DNA of 64,000 nucleotides from Qipengyuania sp. JC766 (GTDB lineage Bacteria; Pseudomonadota; Alphaproteobacteria; Sphingomonadales; Sphingomonadaceae): assembly GCF_040717445.1 (NCBI RefSeq), contig NZ_JBFEFL010000001.1, positions 2,056,001-2,120,000 of the forward strand, in the 5' to 3' direction. How positions within the stretch are numbered: position 1 is the first letter of the stretch; each line of letters opens with the position of its first letter. This document shows, piece by piece, positions 19,118 to 27,832 of the stretch. Under the pieces are notes generated by a model, which was not told the origin of the DNA, searched no databases, and was given only the letters and a program-made list of their open reading frames with translations. Position numbers and translations under genes: made by a program.

Positions 19118-19576
19118 TCACATCGCGGCGTCTTCCGATCTTTCGTAGGTCATGTCGGCGGAGCGTGGGCCGTTGGCCTCGGCTTCGGGGCCTTCAAGCT
19201 GGTAGAGATATCCGTCGGCAACGCCGAAGACCATGTTCTCCTCGCCGTCGCGGATCAGGATGCGGCTGTTGTCGCTGTACCAGCTGAATTCGCCGGTCTT
19301 CACGAGCCCGTCCTCGCCTTGCAGGCGGTAGGTATCGTCTTCGCCCAGTGCGATCGTGGTCGACGTGCCGTCCGCGCGGCGGAGCTGGTAAGTGCCTTGA
19401 TAATCGACGGTATTTCGCGCATCCAGCGGCACTTCGGGATAGCTGACCTCGGTCTTCGGGACGGTCACGTCTACCGCTTCGCCTTCGACCGGATCGGCGG
19501 CATCCCCGCCTCCGCCGCATGCGGCGAGGGCCAGCGTGGCGGGCGCGATTGCGAGCGTTGTCAGAAACTTGCGCAT
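19118..19576 (-). CDS. putative lipoprotein of unknown function
   Basis: A 152-residue protein with a lipobox (LALAAC, lipidated Cys near residue 20) followed by an acidic linker. The mature part is a predicted small beta-barrel: YQGTYQLRRADGTSTTIALG, TYRLQGEDG, GEFSWYSDNSRILI and VADGYLYQLEG. That strand pattern resembles the NlpE N-terminal/META-like lipocalin fold, but similarity is weak and the NlpE CxxC motif is absent. It is convergent with the HI0933 flavoprotein gene and divergent from the nucleotidase gene. Confidence 0.75.
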   Translation of the reverse strand: MRKFLTTLAIAPATLALAACGGGGDAADPVEGEAVDVTVPKTEVSYPEVPLDARNTVDYQGTYQLRRADGTSTTIALGEDDTYRLQGEDGLVKTGEFSWYSDNSRILIRDGEENMVFGVADGYLYQLEGPEAEANGPRSADMTYERSEDAAM

Positions 19577-19699
19577 CGGAAATTCCTCCTCTTTGTCTCT
19601 CGTTCAAGCAACACGGATGCGGGGCGATTGTTTCGCCGGGCCTGCGCCAGGAGTGCATTTGTCACGTCATTGAAGCGCTCGATGTGGTAGCGGCGAAGC

Positions 19700-21418
19700 A
19701 TGATTCGATCCGTTTGCCGGGGCCTCGCCCTTCCGCTTTCCGTCCTCCTCCTTTCCGCCTGCGCCACGACCGCTCCCGAGAGCGTGTCCGGCAGCGCGGA
19801 GCCGGTGAAGGTCGGCATTATCGGCCTCAACGATTTCCACGGCAATCTCCAGCCGGTGTCGCGGCCGTTCGAGATCGACGACGCGACCGAAGTGCAGGCG
19901 GGCGGCGCGGCCTATCTTGCCAGCGCCATCGATGCGCTTCGCGCGCGGCAGGAAAACACGCTGGTCATTTCCGCAGGCGACCTCATCAGCGCGAGCCCGC
20001 TGGTGTCCTCCCTGTTCCTGGACGAGCCGACCGTCGGCGCCATGAACCGCATGGGGCTGGACTTCAACGCGGTCGGCAATCACGAATTCGACCGGGGCTG
20101 GCGCGAACTCAAGCGGCTGGCCGAAGGTGGCTGCGCAAAGCTGACCATGCGCGAACCTTGCGCGGTCGAGCCGGACTATGCCGGTGCGCAGTTCGGTTTC
20201 CTCGCCGCCAACGTGCTGGCCGCGCCGGAAGTCTCGCAGGACGGCACGCTGTTCCCGGGCACTGCGATTCGCCGCTTCGGCACCGGAAAGCGCGAAGTCG
20301 CGATCGGCATCATCGGGCTGACGCTGGAAGGCACGCCCGGCCTCGTCACCCCTCAGGGGATCGAGGGGCTGACCTTCGCCGACGAGGCGGAGACGATCAA
20401 CGCCGCCGCCGCGGACCTCGACGCGAACGGAGTGGATGCCGTGGTGGTCGCGATCCACCAGGGCCTCGCCCCGGACGACCAGCCCGACGTGTTCGGCTGC
20501 GCCGCGATCTCGGGCCCCTTGCGCGAAATCCTCGACCGGCTGTCCCCCGGTATCGACGTGGTCATTTCCGGTCACACCCATCGCCCCTATGTCTGCGACT
20601 ATGCCACGGTCGATCCCGCACGCCCCATGCTGGTGACGAGCGCGGCGTGGGGCGGGCAGATGCTGACCGACATCACGCTCACCATCGATCCGGTGGCGGG
20701 CCACGTGACCGGCCGGACCGCGCGCAATCTCGTGGTCGGGAACGATCGCGACCTGATGCGCGAAGGCGTGCTGGCACCCGAACCGCGCGCCGACATCGCC
20801 GCCTATGTCGCGCGCTATGCCGAAGCTGCCAGGGAATCGGAATCGCGGCCGGTCGGCACGCTGTCCGGCCCGGCGCGCAAGGACGGGCTGGAGAACCCGC
20901 TCGGCAACATCATCGCCGACGCGCAGCTGGAAGCGACGCGGCCGGCGGGAGCGCGCATCGCGCTGATGAACCCCGGCGGCATCCGCGGCGACCTGGTGCC
21001 CGATGCGAACGGCACGCTCACCTTCGGACAGATCTACACCGTCCAGCCCTTCGGCAACACGCTGGTCACCAAGACCTTCACCGGCACCCAGCTGCTGGCG
21101 CTGCTACGGACGCAGACCGAGGGGGACCGGCAGACGATCTTCGCCGGATCGCGCGGTTTCCGGCAGGTTTTCGAGCGCGACGGCGAGCAGCTGCGTTTCG
21201 TCTCGGCCTCGCTCAACGGCCGGCCGATCCGGGCCGGGGAAACCTACCGCGTCACCATGAACAGCTTCCTCTCGACCGGCGGCGACGGCTTCACCGTCTT
21301 CGCCGAAGGCACCGACGCGGTGACCGGTCCGGTCGATCTCGACGCGATGGAAGCCTATCTCGACGGCGAAGCGGTCCGCGAACTGCCCGTTTCGGACCGC
21401 ATCACGATCCGGGACTGA
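19700..21418 (+). CDS. lipoprotein 5'-nucleotidase / metallophosphatase
   Basis: A 572-residue UshA/5'-nucleotidase-family enzyme. The N-terminal lipobox (LLLSAC) replaces the usual signal peptide, so it should be anchored to a membrane. The calcineurin-like domain shows GLNDFHGNL, SAGDL, GNHEFD near residue 126 and GHTHRP near residue 291. The C-terminal nucleotidase domain shows NPLGNIIADA, MNPGGIRGDL and the substrate-stacking segment GDGFTVF. It releases phosphate and nucleosides from extracellular nucleotides, which fits the other phosphate-scavenging genes in the window. The ATG at 19700 is used; no clear ribosome site is visible. Confidence 0.92.
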   Translation: MIRSVCRGLALPLSVLLLSACATTAPESVSGSAEPVKVGIIGLNDFHGNLQPVSRPFEIDDATEVQAGGAAYLASAIDALRARQENTLVISAGDLISASPLVSSLFLDEPTVGAMNRMGLDFNAVGNHEFDRGWRELKRLAEGGCAKLTMREPCAVEPDYAGAQFGFLAANVLAAPEVSQDGTLFPGTAIRRFGTGKREVAIGIIGLTLEGTPGLVTPQGIEGLTFADEAETINAAAADLDANGVDAVVVAIHQGLAPDDQPDVFGCAAISGPLREILDRLSPGIDVVISGHTHRPYVCDYATVDPARPMLVTSAAWGGQMLTDITLTIDPVAGHVTGRTARNLVVGNDRDLMREGVLAPEPRADIAAYVARYAEAARESESRPVGTLSGPARKDGLENPLGNIIADAQLEATRPAGARIALMNPGGIRGDLVPDANGTLTFGQIYTVQPFGNTLVTKTFTGTQLLALLRTQTEGDRQTIFAGSRGFRQVFERDGEQLRFVSASLNGRPIRAGETYRVTMNSFLSTGGDGFTVFAEGTDAVTGPVDLDAMEAYLDGEAVRELPVSDRITIRD

Positions 21419-21419
21419 C

Positions 21420-23027
21420 CTACATCCGGAAGACGCCGAACTGCGGGCGGTCCGCGATCGGCGCTTCGAGGCAGGCGGAAAAGGCGAGGCCCAGCACGTC
21501 GCGCGTCTGCGCCGGGTCGATCACGCCGTCGTCCCACAGGCGCGCGGTGGCGTAATAGGGGTTGCCTTCGTCCTCGTATTTCTGGCGAATGGGCGCCTTG
21601 AATTCCTCGGCCTGTTCCTCGCTCCAGCTGTCGGCATCGCGGTGGACCGTGGCGAGCACGCTGGCCGCCTGTTCCCCGCCCATCACGGAAATGCGCGCAT
21701 TGGGCCAGGTGAACAGGAAACGCGGGGAATAGGCGCGCCCGGCCATGCCGTAATTGCCCGCGCCGAAGCTGCCGCCGATGACAACGGTGATCTTCGGCAC
21801 GCTGGCGGTGGCGACCGCCGTTACCAGCTTCGCGCCATGCTTGGCGATGCCTTCCGCCTCGTACTTCCCGCCGACCATGAAGCCGGAAATGTTCTGCAGG
21901 AACAGCAGCGGGATGCGCCGCTGGCAGGCGAGTTCGATGAAGTGCGCGCCTTTCTGCGCGCTTTCGGAAAACAGCACGCCGTTATTGGCGAGGATCGCCA
22001 CCGGCATGCCCCAGATATGGGCGAAGCCGCAGACCAGCGTGCTGCCGTATTGCTGCTTGAATTCGTGGAATTCGCTGCCGTCCACCAGCCGGGCGATGAC
22101 CTCGTGCACGTCGTAGGGCGCACGCACGTCGTCGGGGATCAGGGCGTAGAGATCGTCCGCGTCGAATTTCGGCGGACGCGGGTCCTTGAGGGCGATGTCG
22201 CGCGCCGCGCCGGTGTTGGCGCCCAGATGGCTGACGATGTCGCGCACGATGGTGAGCGCGTGCTCGTCGTTTTCCGCCAGGTGGTCGACCACGCCCGATT
22301 TCTTCGCGTGCAGGTCGCCGCCGCCCAGGTCCTCGGCGCTGATTTCCTCGCCGGTGGCCGCCTTCACCAGCGGCGGCCCGGCGAGGAAGATCGTGCCCTG
22401 TTCGCGCACGATCACCGTCTCGTCGCTCATCGCGGGCACATAGGCGCCGCCCGCGGTGCAGCTTCCCATGACGCACGCGATCTGCGGGATGCCGGCCGCG
22501 CTCATGTTCGCCTGGTTGAAGAAGATGCGCCCGAAATGGTCGCGGTCGGGGAAGACTTCCGCCTGGTAGGGCAGGTTCGCCCCGCCGCTGTCGACCAGGT
22601 AGATGCAGGGCAGGCGGTTCTCCGCCGCGATTTCCTGCGCCCGCAAGTGCTTCTTGACCGTCATCGGGTAATAGGAGCCGCCCTTCACCGTCGCATCGTT
22701 GGCGGCGATCATGACCTGCCGCCCGGACACGCGGCCGATACCGGCGATGATGGAAGCGCCGTTGACGTCCCCTTCATACATGCCGTTCGCGGCCAGCTGG
22801 CCGATCTCGAGGAACGGTGAGCCCGGATCGAGCAACCGCTCCACCCGCTCGCGCGGGAGCAGCTTGCCCCGGCTGACATGCTTTTCCCGGTGCCGCTCGG
22901 GCCCGCCCAGCGCGGCTTCGGCGACCTTCGCGCGCAATTCGTCGGCCAGCCCCTTGTTATGCGCAAAACGCGCCTTGGCATCCGGGCTTTCGCGGTCGAG
23001 CGTCGAAGTGAGTATCGGTGCGGTCAT
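21420..23027 (-). CDS. mccB: methylcrotonoyl-CoA carboxylase beta (carboxyltransferase) subunit
   Basis: This is the carboxyltransferase half of 3-methylcrotonyl-CoA carboxylase, a biotin enzyme of leucine catabolism. The 535 residues hold two crotonase-like halves, with oxyanion segments [15 protein letters not shown] near residue 192 and [19 protein letters not shown] near 422, and EGGMYEGD-like text at the N-terminal entry ([14 protein letters not shown]) typical of MCC rather than propionyl-CoA carboxylase. The ATG at 23027 has AGGAGAG upstream. ivd lies 1.2 kb upstream on the same strand, separated by an opposite-strand gene. The alpha subunit is not in the window. Confidence 0.9.
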   Translation of the reverse strand: MTAPILTSTLDRESPDAKARFAHNKGLADELRAKVAEAALGGPERHREKHVSRGKLLPRERVERLLDPGSPFLEIGQLAANGMYEGDVNGASIIAGIGRVSGRQVMIAANDATVKGGSYYPMTVKKHLRAQEIAAENRLPCIYLVDSGGANLPYQAEVFPDRDHFGRIFFNQANMSAAGIPQIACVMGSCTAGGAYVPAMSDETVIVREQGTIFLAGPPLVKAATGEEISAEDLGGGDLHAKKSGVVDHLAENDEHALTIVRDIVSHLGANTGAARDIALKDPRPPKFDADDLYALIPDDVRAPYDVHEVIARLVDGSEFHEFKQQYGSTLVCGFAHIWGMPVAILANNGVLFSESAQKGAHFIELACQRRIPLLFLQNISGFMVGGKYEAEGIAKHGAKLVTAVATASVPKITVVIGGSFGAGNYGMAGRAYSPRFLFTWPNARISVMGGEQAASVLATVHRDADSWSEEQAEEFKAPIRQKYEDEGNPYYATARLWDDGVIDPAQTRDVLGLAFSACLEAPIADRPQFGVFRM

Positions 23028-23091
23028 CGTCTCTCCTTGATCACGCCCTAACCGTCTTGCATGGCATCGCCAAGGCGGGAGGAGAACGGCG

Positions 23092-24195
23092 ATGAAATCG
23101 GTATCGGAGGGCTTTGCGGCCATGCTCGCAGTGGTGCTCGCGGCGGGCTTCGCATTTGCGCATCCGGCCGATGCCCGGCCGCAGGTGGCGGCGCAGGCCC
23201 TCCCGCAGGTTCGGCCGGCGCCGGAGCAGGTTCCCTATTCCCCGCCGGTTGCGCCGCCCTGCCGCCGCGTGGGCGACGTGCCGTCGCTGACCATCGATCC
23301 CGCGATCGCGGCCGAGCTGGCCGGGATCGGGCTGGACCGCGAGGCGATCTTCGCGCGGATGCAGGAAACCTCGATCCCGGAGACGATGGGGTGCTGGGCC
23401 ATGCCGGTCGGCAATTTCGACAGCCAGCTGGTCTCCGTCGGCATGGCGCAATGGAATTACGGCACCGGCAGCCTGCAACCGGTGCTGAAGGAATGGCGCG
23501 CCTCCTTCCGGTCGCGCCGCGCGGCTAAGCGCGAACTGGACCGGCTCGCCCCGGTCTACGGCACGCTGCTGTTTTCGAAATCCTGCCTCGCGGTGCCCGT
23601 GAAGGACGCCTGCCGCGAGGGCATCCTTGCGGCGCACGCTCCGGACGGCAAGCTCAACCCGGTGATCATGGCCGAGCTGACCGCCCTGTTCGAAAGCGAC
23701 GCGATGCTGCAGGTGCAGCTCGATCATTACCTTGCCCTGCTGCAGGATGTCCGCGCGGAATTGCAGCGCGTCTTTCCCGATGGCCCGATCACGATGCGCA
23801 AGGTGCGCTGGGCGATCGACATGCGGGTCCAGCAGAAGGGGCTGCCGCCGAGCGAGGATATCGCCCGGCTGCGGGCGCGGATCGCCGCGATGCCGCCCGA
23901 ACAGCGGGCACCGCGGCTGGAAGCGATCTTCGGCTGGTACGAGAACATTTCGCAGACCATCGACCAGGACGGGATCGGGCGGGACTACGCCTGGAACCTG
24001 ATGCAATGGCGCTGCATGCTGGCGCGCGGCGAGGTGGACGACGAGCAGTACGAACTGCTCCATATCACTTTCCTGCGCAGCCGGTCCGCAACCGGCAATT
24101 CGGGCCGCTGGCAGGCGCTCACCTTCTCGCGCCGGGGCAAGATCGTGATGGGCGTGGGCAGCGTGAGCGGGGTGCGCGACGGCAGCTGCGGCTAG
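23092..24195 (+). CDS. secreted protein with lysozyme-like motif, unknown function
   Basis: A 367-residue protein with a signal peptide (hydrophobic core [12 protein letters not shown], cleavage near DARP) and a proline-rich linker. The middle segment [20 protein letters not shown] resembles the core helix of lysozyme-like or chitosanase-like peptidoglycan hydrolases, which have a G-x-x-Q-W-N-x-G-x-G-(S/T)-L-Q-P-L-(L/V) stretch. Four cysteines are spread through the mature part. No catalytic glutamate can be named with certainty. The gene lies between mccB and ivd on the opposite strand, and its TAG overlaps the ivd stop. Cell-wall hydrolysis is an inference. Confidence 0.65.
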   Translation: MKSVSEGFAAMLAVVLAAGFAFAHPADARPQVAAQALPQVRPAPEQVPYSPPVAPPCRRVGDVPSLTIDPAIAAELAGIGLDREAIFARMQETSIPETMGCWAMPVGNFDSQLVSVGMAQWNYGTGSLQPVLKEWRASFRSRRAAKRELDRLAPVYGTLLFSKSCLAVPVKDACREGILAAHAPDGKLNPVIMAELTALFESDAMLQVQLDHYLALLQDVRAELQRVFPDGPITMRKVRWAIDMRVQQKGLPPSEDIARLRARIAAMPPEQRAPRLEAIFGWYENISQTIDQDGIGRDYAWNLMQWRCMLARGEVDDEQYELLHITFLRSRSATGNSGRWQALTFSRRGKIVMGVGSVSGVRDGSCG

Positions 24196-25361
24196 CCCGC
24201 CGCCCCGATCAGTTCGCGCCCGATGAGCATCCGGCGGATCTCGTTCGTGCCGGCCCCGATGTCGAGCAGCTTGGCGTCGCGCATGTAGCGTTCCACCGGC
24301 CAGTCCAGCGTGTAGCCCGCGCCGCCCAGCGCCTGGACGCTTTCGGCCGCGACCCGGAAGGCGTTTTCCGACGACAGCAGGATGACGCCCGCCGCATCGA
24401 AGCGCGTCGTCTGTCCCGCATCGCAGGCCTTGGCCACCGCATAGGTGTAGGCACGCGCCGATTGCAGCGCGACATACATGTCCGCGACCTTGGCCTGCAT
24501 CAGCTGGAAACTGCCGATGGGCTTCCCGAACTGCGTCCGTTCGCGAAGGTAGGGGATGACCGTGTCGAGGCAGGCCTGCATGATGCCGAGCTGCAATCCG
24601 GCAAGCACCACGCGCTCGTAATCGAGCCCGCTCATCAGCACGCCGACGCCGCCGTTAACGGGGCCCATCACGCGGTCCTCCGGGATGCGGCAATCGTCGA
24701 ACACGAGTTCCGCCGTGGGCGAACCCTTCATGCCGACCTTCTCGATCTTCTGGCCGATGGAGAAACCTGCGTCCCCCTTTTCGATCAGGAAAGCGGTGAT
24801 GCCGCGCGATCCGGCCTCGCTGTCGGTCTTGGCGTAGACCACCAGCGTATCGGCATAGGGCGCGTTGGTGATCCAGAACTTGGTCCCGTTGAGGACGTAG
24901 CCGCCGTCCACCTTCTCCGCCTTCAGCTTCATGGAGACGACGTCCGATCCCGCGGCGGCCTCGCTCATCGCGAGCGAGCCGACCTGTTCGCCGCTGATGA
25001 GGCCGGGCAGGTACTTCGCCTTCTGCTCCGCATTGCCCCAGCGGCGGATCTGGTTGAGGCAGAGGTTGGAATGCGCACCGTAGGACAGGCCGATGCTGGC
25101 GCTCGCGCGGCTGACTTCTTCGACCGCGATGACGTGTTCGAGATAGCCCAGGCCGAGGCCGCCATCCGCTTCCTCGACCGTGATGCCGTGCAGGCCCAGT
25201 TCGCCCATCTGCTGCCAGAGCTCGTCGCGCGGGAACCAGTCCTCGCGATCGACCTTTTCCGCCAGCGGCGCGATCTGTTCGTCAGCGAAGCGGGCGGTGG
25301 TCTCGCGAATCATGTCGGCGGTCTCGCCGAGCTGGAAATCGAAGTCGGGGGTGGCGCGCAT
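24192..25361 (-). CDS. ivd: isovaleryl-CoA dehydrogenase
   Basis: This FAD acyl-CoA dehydrogenase oxidises isovaleryl-CoA to 3-methylcrotonyl-CoA in leucine breakdown. The 389 residues carry AMSEAAAGSDVVSM, KFWITNAPYAD, the catalytic Glu in GLDYERVVLAG near residue 247 (the position typical of isovaleryl-CoA dehydrogenases), RTQFGKPIGSFQLMQ and the end ALGGAGYTLDWPVERYMRDA. Its product is the substrate of the methylcrotonyl-CoA carboxylase encoded 1.2 kb downstream. The start at 25361 is an ATG. Confidence 0.93.
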   Translation of the reverse strand: MRATPDFDFQLGETADMIRETTARFADEQIAPLAEKVDREDWFPRDELWQQMGELGLHGITVEEADGGLGLGYLEHVIAVEEVSRASASIGLSYGAHSNLCLNQIRRWGNAEQKAKYLPGLISGEQVGSLAMSEAAAGSDVVSMKLKAEKVDGGYVLNGTKFWITNAPYADTLVVYAKTDSEAGSRGITAFLIEKGDAGFSIGQKIEKVGMKGSPTAELVFDDCRIPEDRVMGPVNGGVGVLMSGLDYERVVLAGLQLGIMQACLDTVIPYLRERTQFGKPIGSFQLMQAKVADMYVALQSARAYTYAVAKACDAGQTTRFDAAGVILLSSENAFRVAAESVQALGGAGYTLDWPVERYMRDAKLLDIGAGTNEIRRMLIGRELIGAAG

Positions 25362-25529
25362 GGGAACTCCTGTGGTGCCCGGACCGCATAGCGAAGCCGC
25401 CCGGTCGCATCAAATCGAATGGGGGCGCGGCAAAATTCAATGGAATCAAGGGGCGAGCGAATATCAAGTTTCGCACCGGTTCATGTTGATTTCGCGCGGC
25501 TTTGGATTAAGATATGCGCTGGCCACACG

Positions 25530-27041
25530 ATGACTGAAGACACTCTCACACCGTGGCCCCCTGGCCGTGCCCCAGCCGAGGATATGTGCGGGGAGGAGGA
25601 TCGCCTCAGGATCCTGTCGACCTATGGTCTCGACACGCTCCAGGACGATCCCGAACTTACCGAGATAACCCGCTTCGCCGCGCGCCTGTGCGGTACGCCC
25701 ATCTCCATGGTCACGCTGGTCGAGGAGGAGCGGCAGCGTTTCCTCGCCCGCAGCGGCACCGACGAGACCGAAACGCCGCGCCCGACCTCGTTCTGCGCCC
25801 ACGCCATGCTGGGCGCACAGCCGCTGGTGGTGCCGGACACGCGCGAGGACCCGACCTTCCGCGACAACCCCCTCGTCACCGGCGATCCCCACATCCGGTT
25901 CTACGCCGGGGCGCCGCTGATCAGCCACGAGGGCGCGCCGCTCGGCTCGCTGTGCGTGGTCGATACCGAGCCGCATCCCGATGGCCTGACCGAAATGCAG
26001 CTGGACGGGCTGCAGGTTCTGGCCGCGTCCGTCATGCGCCGCCTCAGGACGCAGCGCGAATTCCGCCAGCGGCTGGAACATGCGGAACGCAGCCGCGGAC
26101 AGCTGGAAGCGCTCGCCAACTCCATTCCCGACATTGCCTGGAGCACCGACAGCGAGGGCCGCGTCGAATATTTCAACGACCGCTGGTACGATTTCACCGG
26201 CGGCACGACCGAGATTCTGGATACGCAGGAATACGGCGAGTACTTCCACCCGGAGGACCGGTCTCAATGGGACCAGCTCTGGCAGGAGCATCTCAAGAGC
26301 GGCGATCCCTACGAGGCCGAGTTCCGCATCAAGCGCGCCGATGGCGAATATCGCTGGATGCTGGGTCGCGGGGTGCCCGTGAAGCGCGCCAATGGCCATG
26401 TGGAGAAATGGTTCGGCACCATCACGGATATCGACGACGCGCATCGCCGTCTGGACGCGCGCGAGATGGTCACGCGCGAACTGTCGCACCGGATCAAGAA
26501 CATCTTCGCCGTCGTGTCCGGACTGATGGCGATCAAGGGCCGCGACTGGCCCGAATCGCGCCAGGCGTTCGACGACGTGTCGAAAACCCTGGACGCGCTG
26601 GGCCGGGCGCACGGCTACGTAACGCAGGACACCGCCCGCAAGGGCGAGACGCTGCACGGCATCCTGCGCGCGCTCCTCGCACCCTATGGCGACGTGTCTG
26701 GCCACCGGCTCAAGATTACCGGGCAGGACGTGCCGGTCGATGCGAAGTCGGCAACGCCGCTCGCGCTCGTCTATCACGAACTCGCCACCAATTCGGCCAA
26801 GTACGGCGCGTTCTCCGTCGCGGAAGGCCGGGTGACGATCGAGACCGGCCTCGACGAAGGCAAGCTGACCGTCGAATGGACCGAGAGCGGCGGCCCGCCG
26901 GTCAGCGCGCCCGAAGGCGTCGGCTTCGGATCGAGGCTCGTCGAAATGACCGTGCGTAACCAGCTACGCGGCAGCCTCGACCGCAGGTTCGAGGAAGAAG
27001 GCCTCGTCGCCCGTCTCGAACTGGAACGCGACCGGCTTTGA
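25530..27041 (+). CDS. GAF-PAS HWE-family sensor histidine kinase
   Basis: A 503-residue cytoplasmic kinase with no membrane segment. A GAF domain (about 20-175, with TSFCAHAML and FYAGAPL) is followed by a PAS/PAC domain (about 200-310, with ALANSIPDIAWSTDSEG and WFGTITDI) and an HWE kinase domain. The H-box is ELSHRIKNIFAVV near residue 316, the N-box HELATNSAKYGAF near 417, and the glycine box GFGSRLVEM. HWE kinases often feed the alphaproteobacterial general stress response or light/redox responses. No response regulator is adjacent. The ATG at 25530 was chosen because GAF begins soon after. The following ABC ATPase gene overlaps its stop. Confidence 0.9.
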   Translation: MTEDTLTPWPPGRAPAEDMCGEEDRLRILSTYGLDTLQDDPELTEITRFAARLCGTPISMVTLVEEERQRFLARSGTDETETPRPTSFCAHAMLGAQPLVVPDTREDPTFRDNPLVTGDPHIRFYAGAPLISHEGAPLGSLCVVDTEPHPDGLTEMQLDGLQVLAASVMRRLRTQREFRQRLEHAERSRGQLEALANSIPDIAWSTDSEGRVEYFNDRWYDFTGGTTEILDTQEYGEYFHPEDRSQWDQLWQEHLKSGDPYEAEFRIKRADGEYRWMLGRGVPVKRANGHVEKWFGTITDIDDAHRRLDAREMVTRELSHRIKNIFAVVSGLMAIKGRDWPESRQAFDDVSKTLDALGRAHGYVTQDTARKGETLHGILRALLAPYGDVSGHRLKITGQDVPVDAKSATPLALVYHELATNSAKYGAFSVAEGRVTIETGLDEGKLTVEWTESGGPPVSAPEGVGFGSRLVEMTVRNQLRGSLDRRFEEEGLVARLELERDRL

Positions 27042-27832
27042 CCCGCGCCCGGCGGGCGGATAGGGCAGGTCCCGTGGGCGGGGCGGCACTCTCTTTCCGG
27101 AATTGCACCAAGCGCTTCGGCGCAATCGTGGCCGTCGACGACATCTCGCTCGACATCGCCGACGGTGCCTTTGTCGCGCTGGTCGGCCAGTCCGGCTCCG
27201 GCAAGTCCACCCTGCTCAAGACCGTCAATCGCCTGATCGAACCCGATTCCGGCGAAGTGCTGCTCGAAGGCGAGGACGTGCGCAGCGGCCCCGCGCCGGC
27301 CGTGCGACGCCGCATCGGCTACGTTTTCCAGGGGATCGGGCTCTTCCCGCACATGACCGTCGGGCAGAACATCGCCATCGGACCGCGCCTGGCCGGTGCG
27401 CCCATCGGTCAGGACCGGCTGGCCGAGCTGCTCGAAATGGTCGAGCTCGACGCCAGCTTCGCCGCCCGTATGCCGGACGAGCTGTCCGGCGGGCAGCGCC
27501 AGCGCATCGGCGTCGCGCGCGCGCTCGCGGGCGACCCGCATCTGCTGCTGATGGACGAGCCGTTCGGCGCGCTCGATCCCGTGACGCGCGACGCGCTCGG
27601 CAAGAGAGTGCGCGACCTGCACCGCGAACTGGGCCTGACGACCGTCATGGTCACGCACGACATGGCCGAGGCGCTGTTGCTGGCCGATCGCGTGCTGGTG
27701 ATGGAAGCGGGCCGGATCGTGGCGGACTGCACGCCCGCGCAACTGATGGCCGGCGAAGGCGGCGCGATCGCGCAGGGACTGGTGGACGTACCGCGCGAAC
27801 AGGCGCGCATGATGGCCGGGCTCGCTTCGTGA
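27038..27832 (+). CDS. osmoprotectant/ergothioneine-type ABC importer, ATPase
   Basis: A 264-residue ProV/OpuCA-like ATPase. It has Walker A GQSGSGKS near residue 50, Q-loop VFQGIGLFPHMTV, signature LSGGQRQR near 149, Walker B LLLMDEPFGALD and switch VTHDMAEALLLADR. There is no C-terminal CBS pair. The likely start is a TTG at 27038, overlapping the kinase TGA (TTGA); a GTG at 27074 is the alternative. It runs directly into the permease gene (GTGA overlap). The pair forms a complete importer of the quaternary-amine family. Confidence 0.88.
   Translation: MTRARRADRAGPVGGAALSFRNCTKRFGAIVAVDDISLDIADGAFVALVGQSGSGKSTLLKTVNRLIEPDSGEVLLEGEDVRSGPAPAVRRRIGYVFQGIGLFPHMTVGQNIAIGPRLAGAPIGQDRLAELLEMVELDASFAARMPDELSGGQRQRIGVARALAGDPHLLLMDEPFGALDPVTRDALGKRVRDLHRELGLTTVMVTHDMAEALLLADRVLVMEAGRIVADCTPAQLMAGEGGAIAQGLVDVPREQARMMAGLAS

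Noticed and set aside
25440-25529. EcfG-type (general stress) promoter before the HWE kinase
   Set aside because: A GGAAT element is present, but the required GGAAC and a properly spaced CGTT are not.
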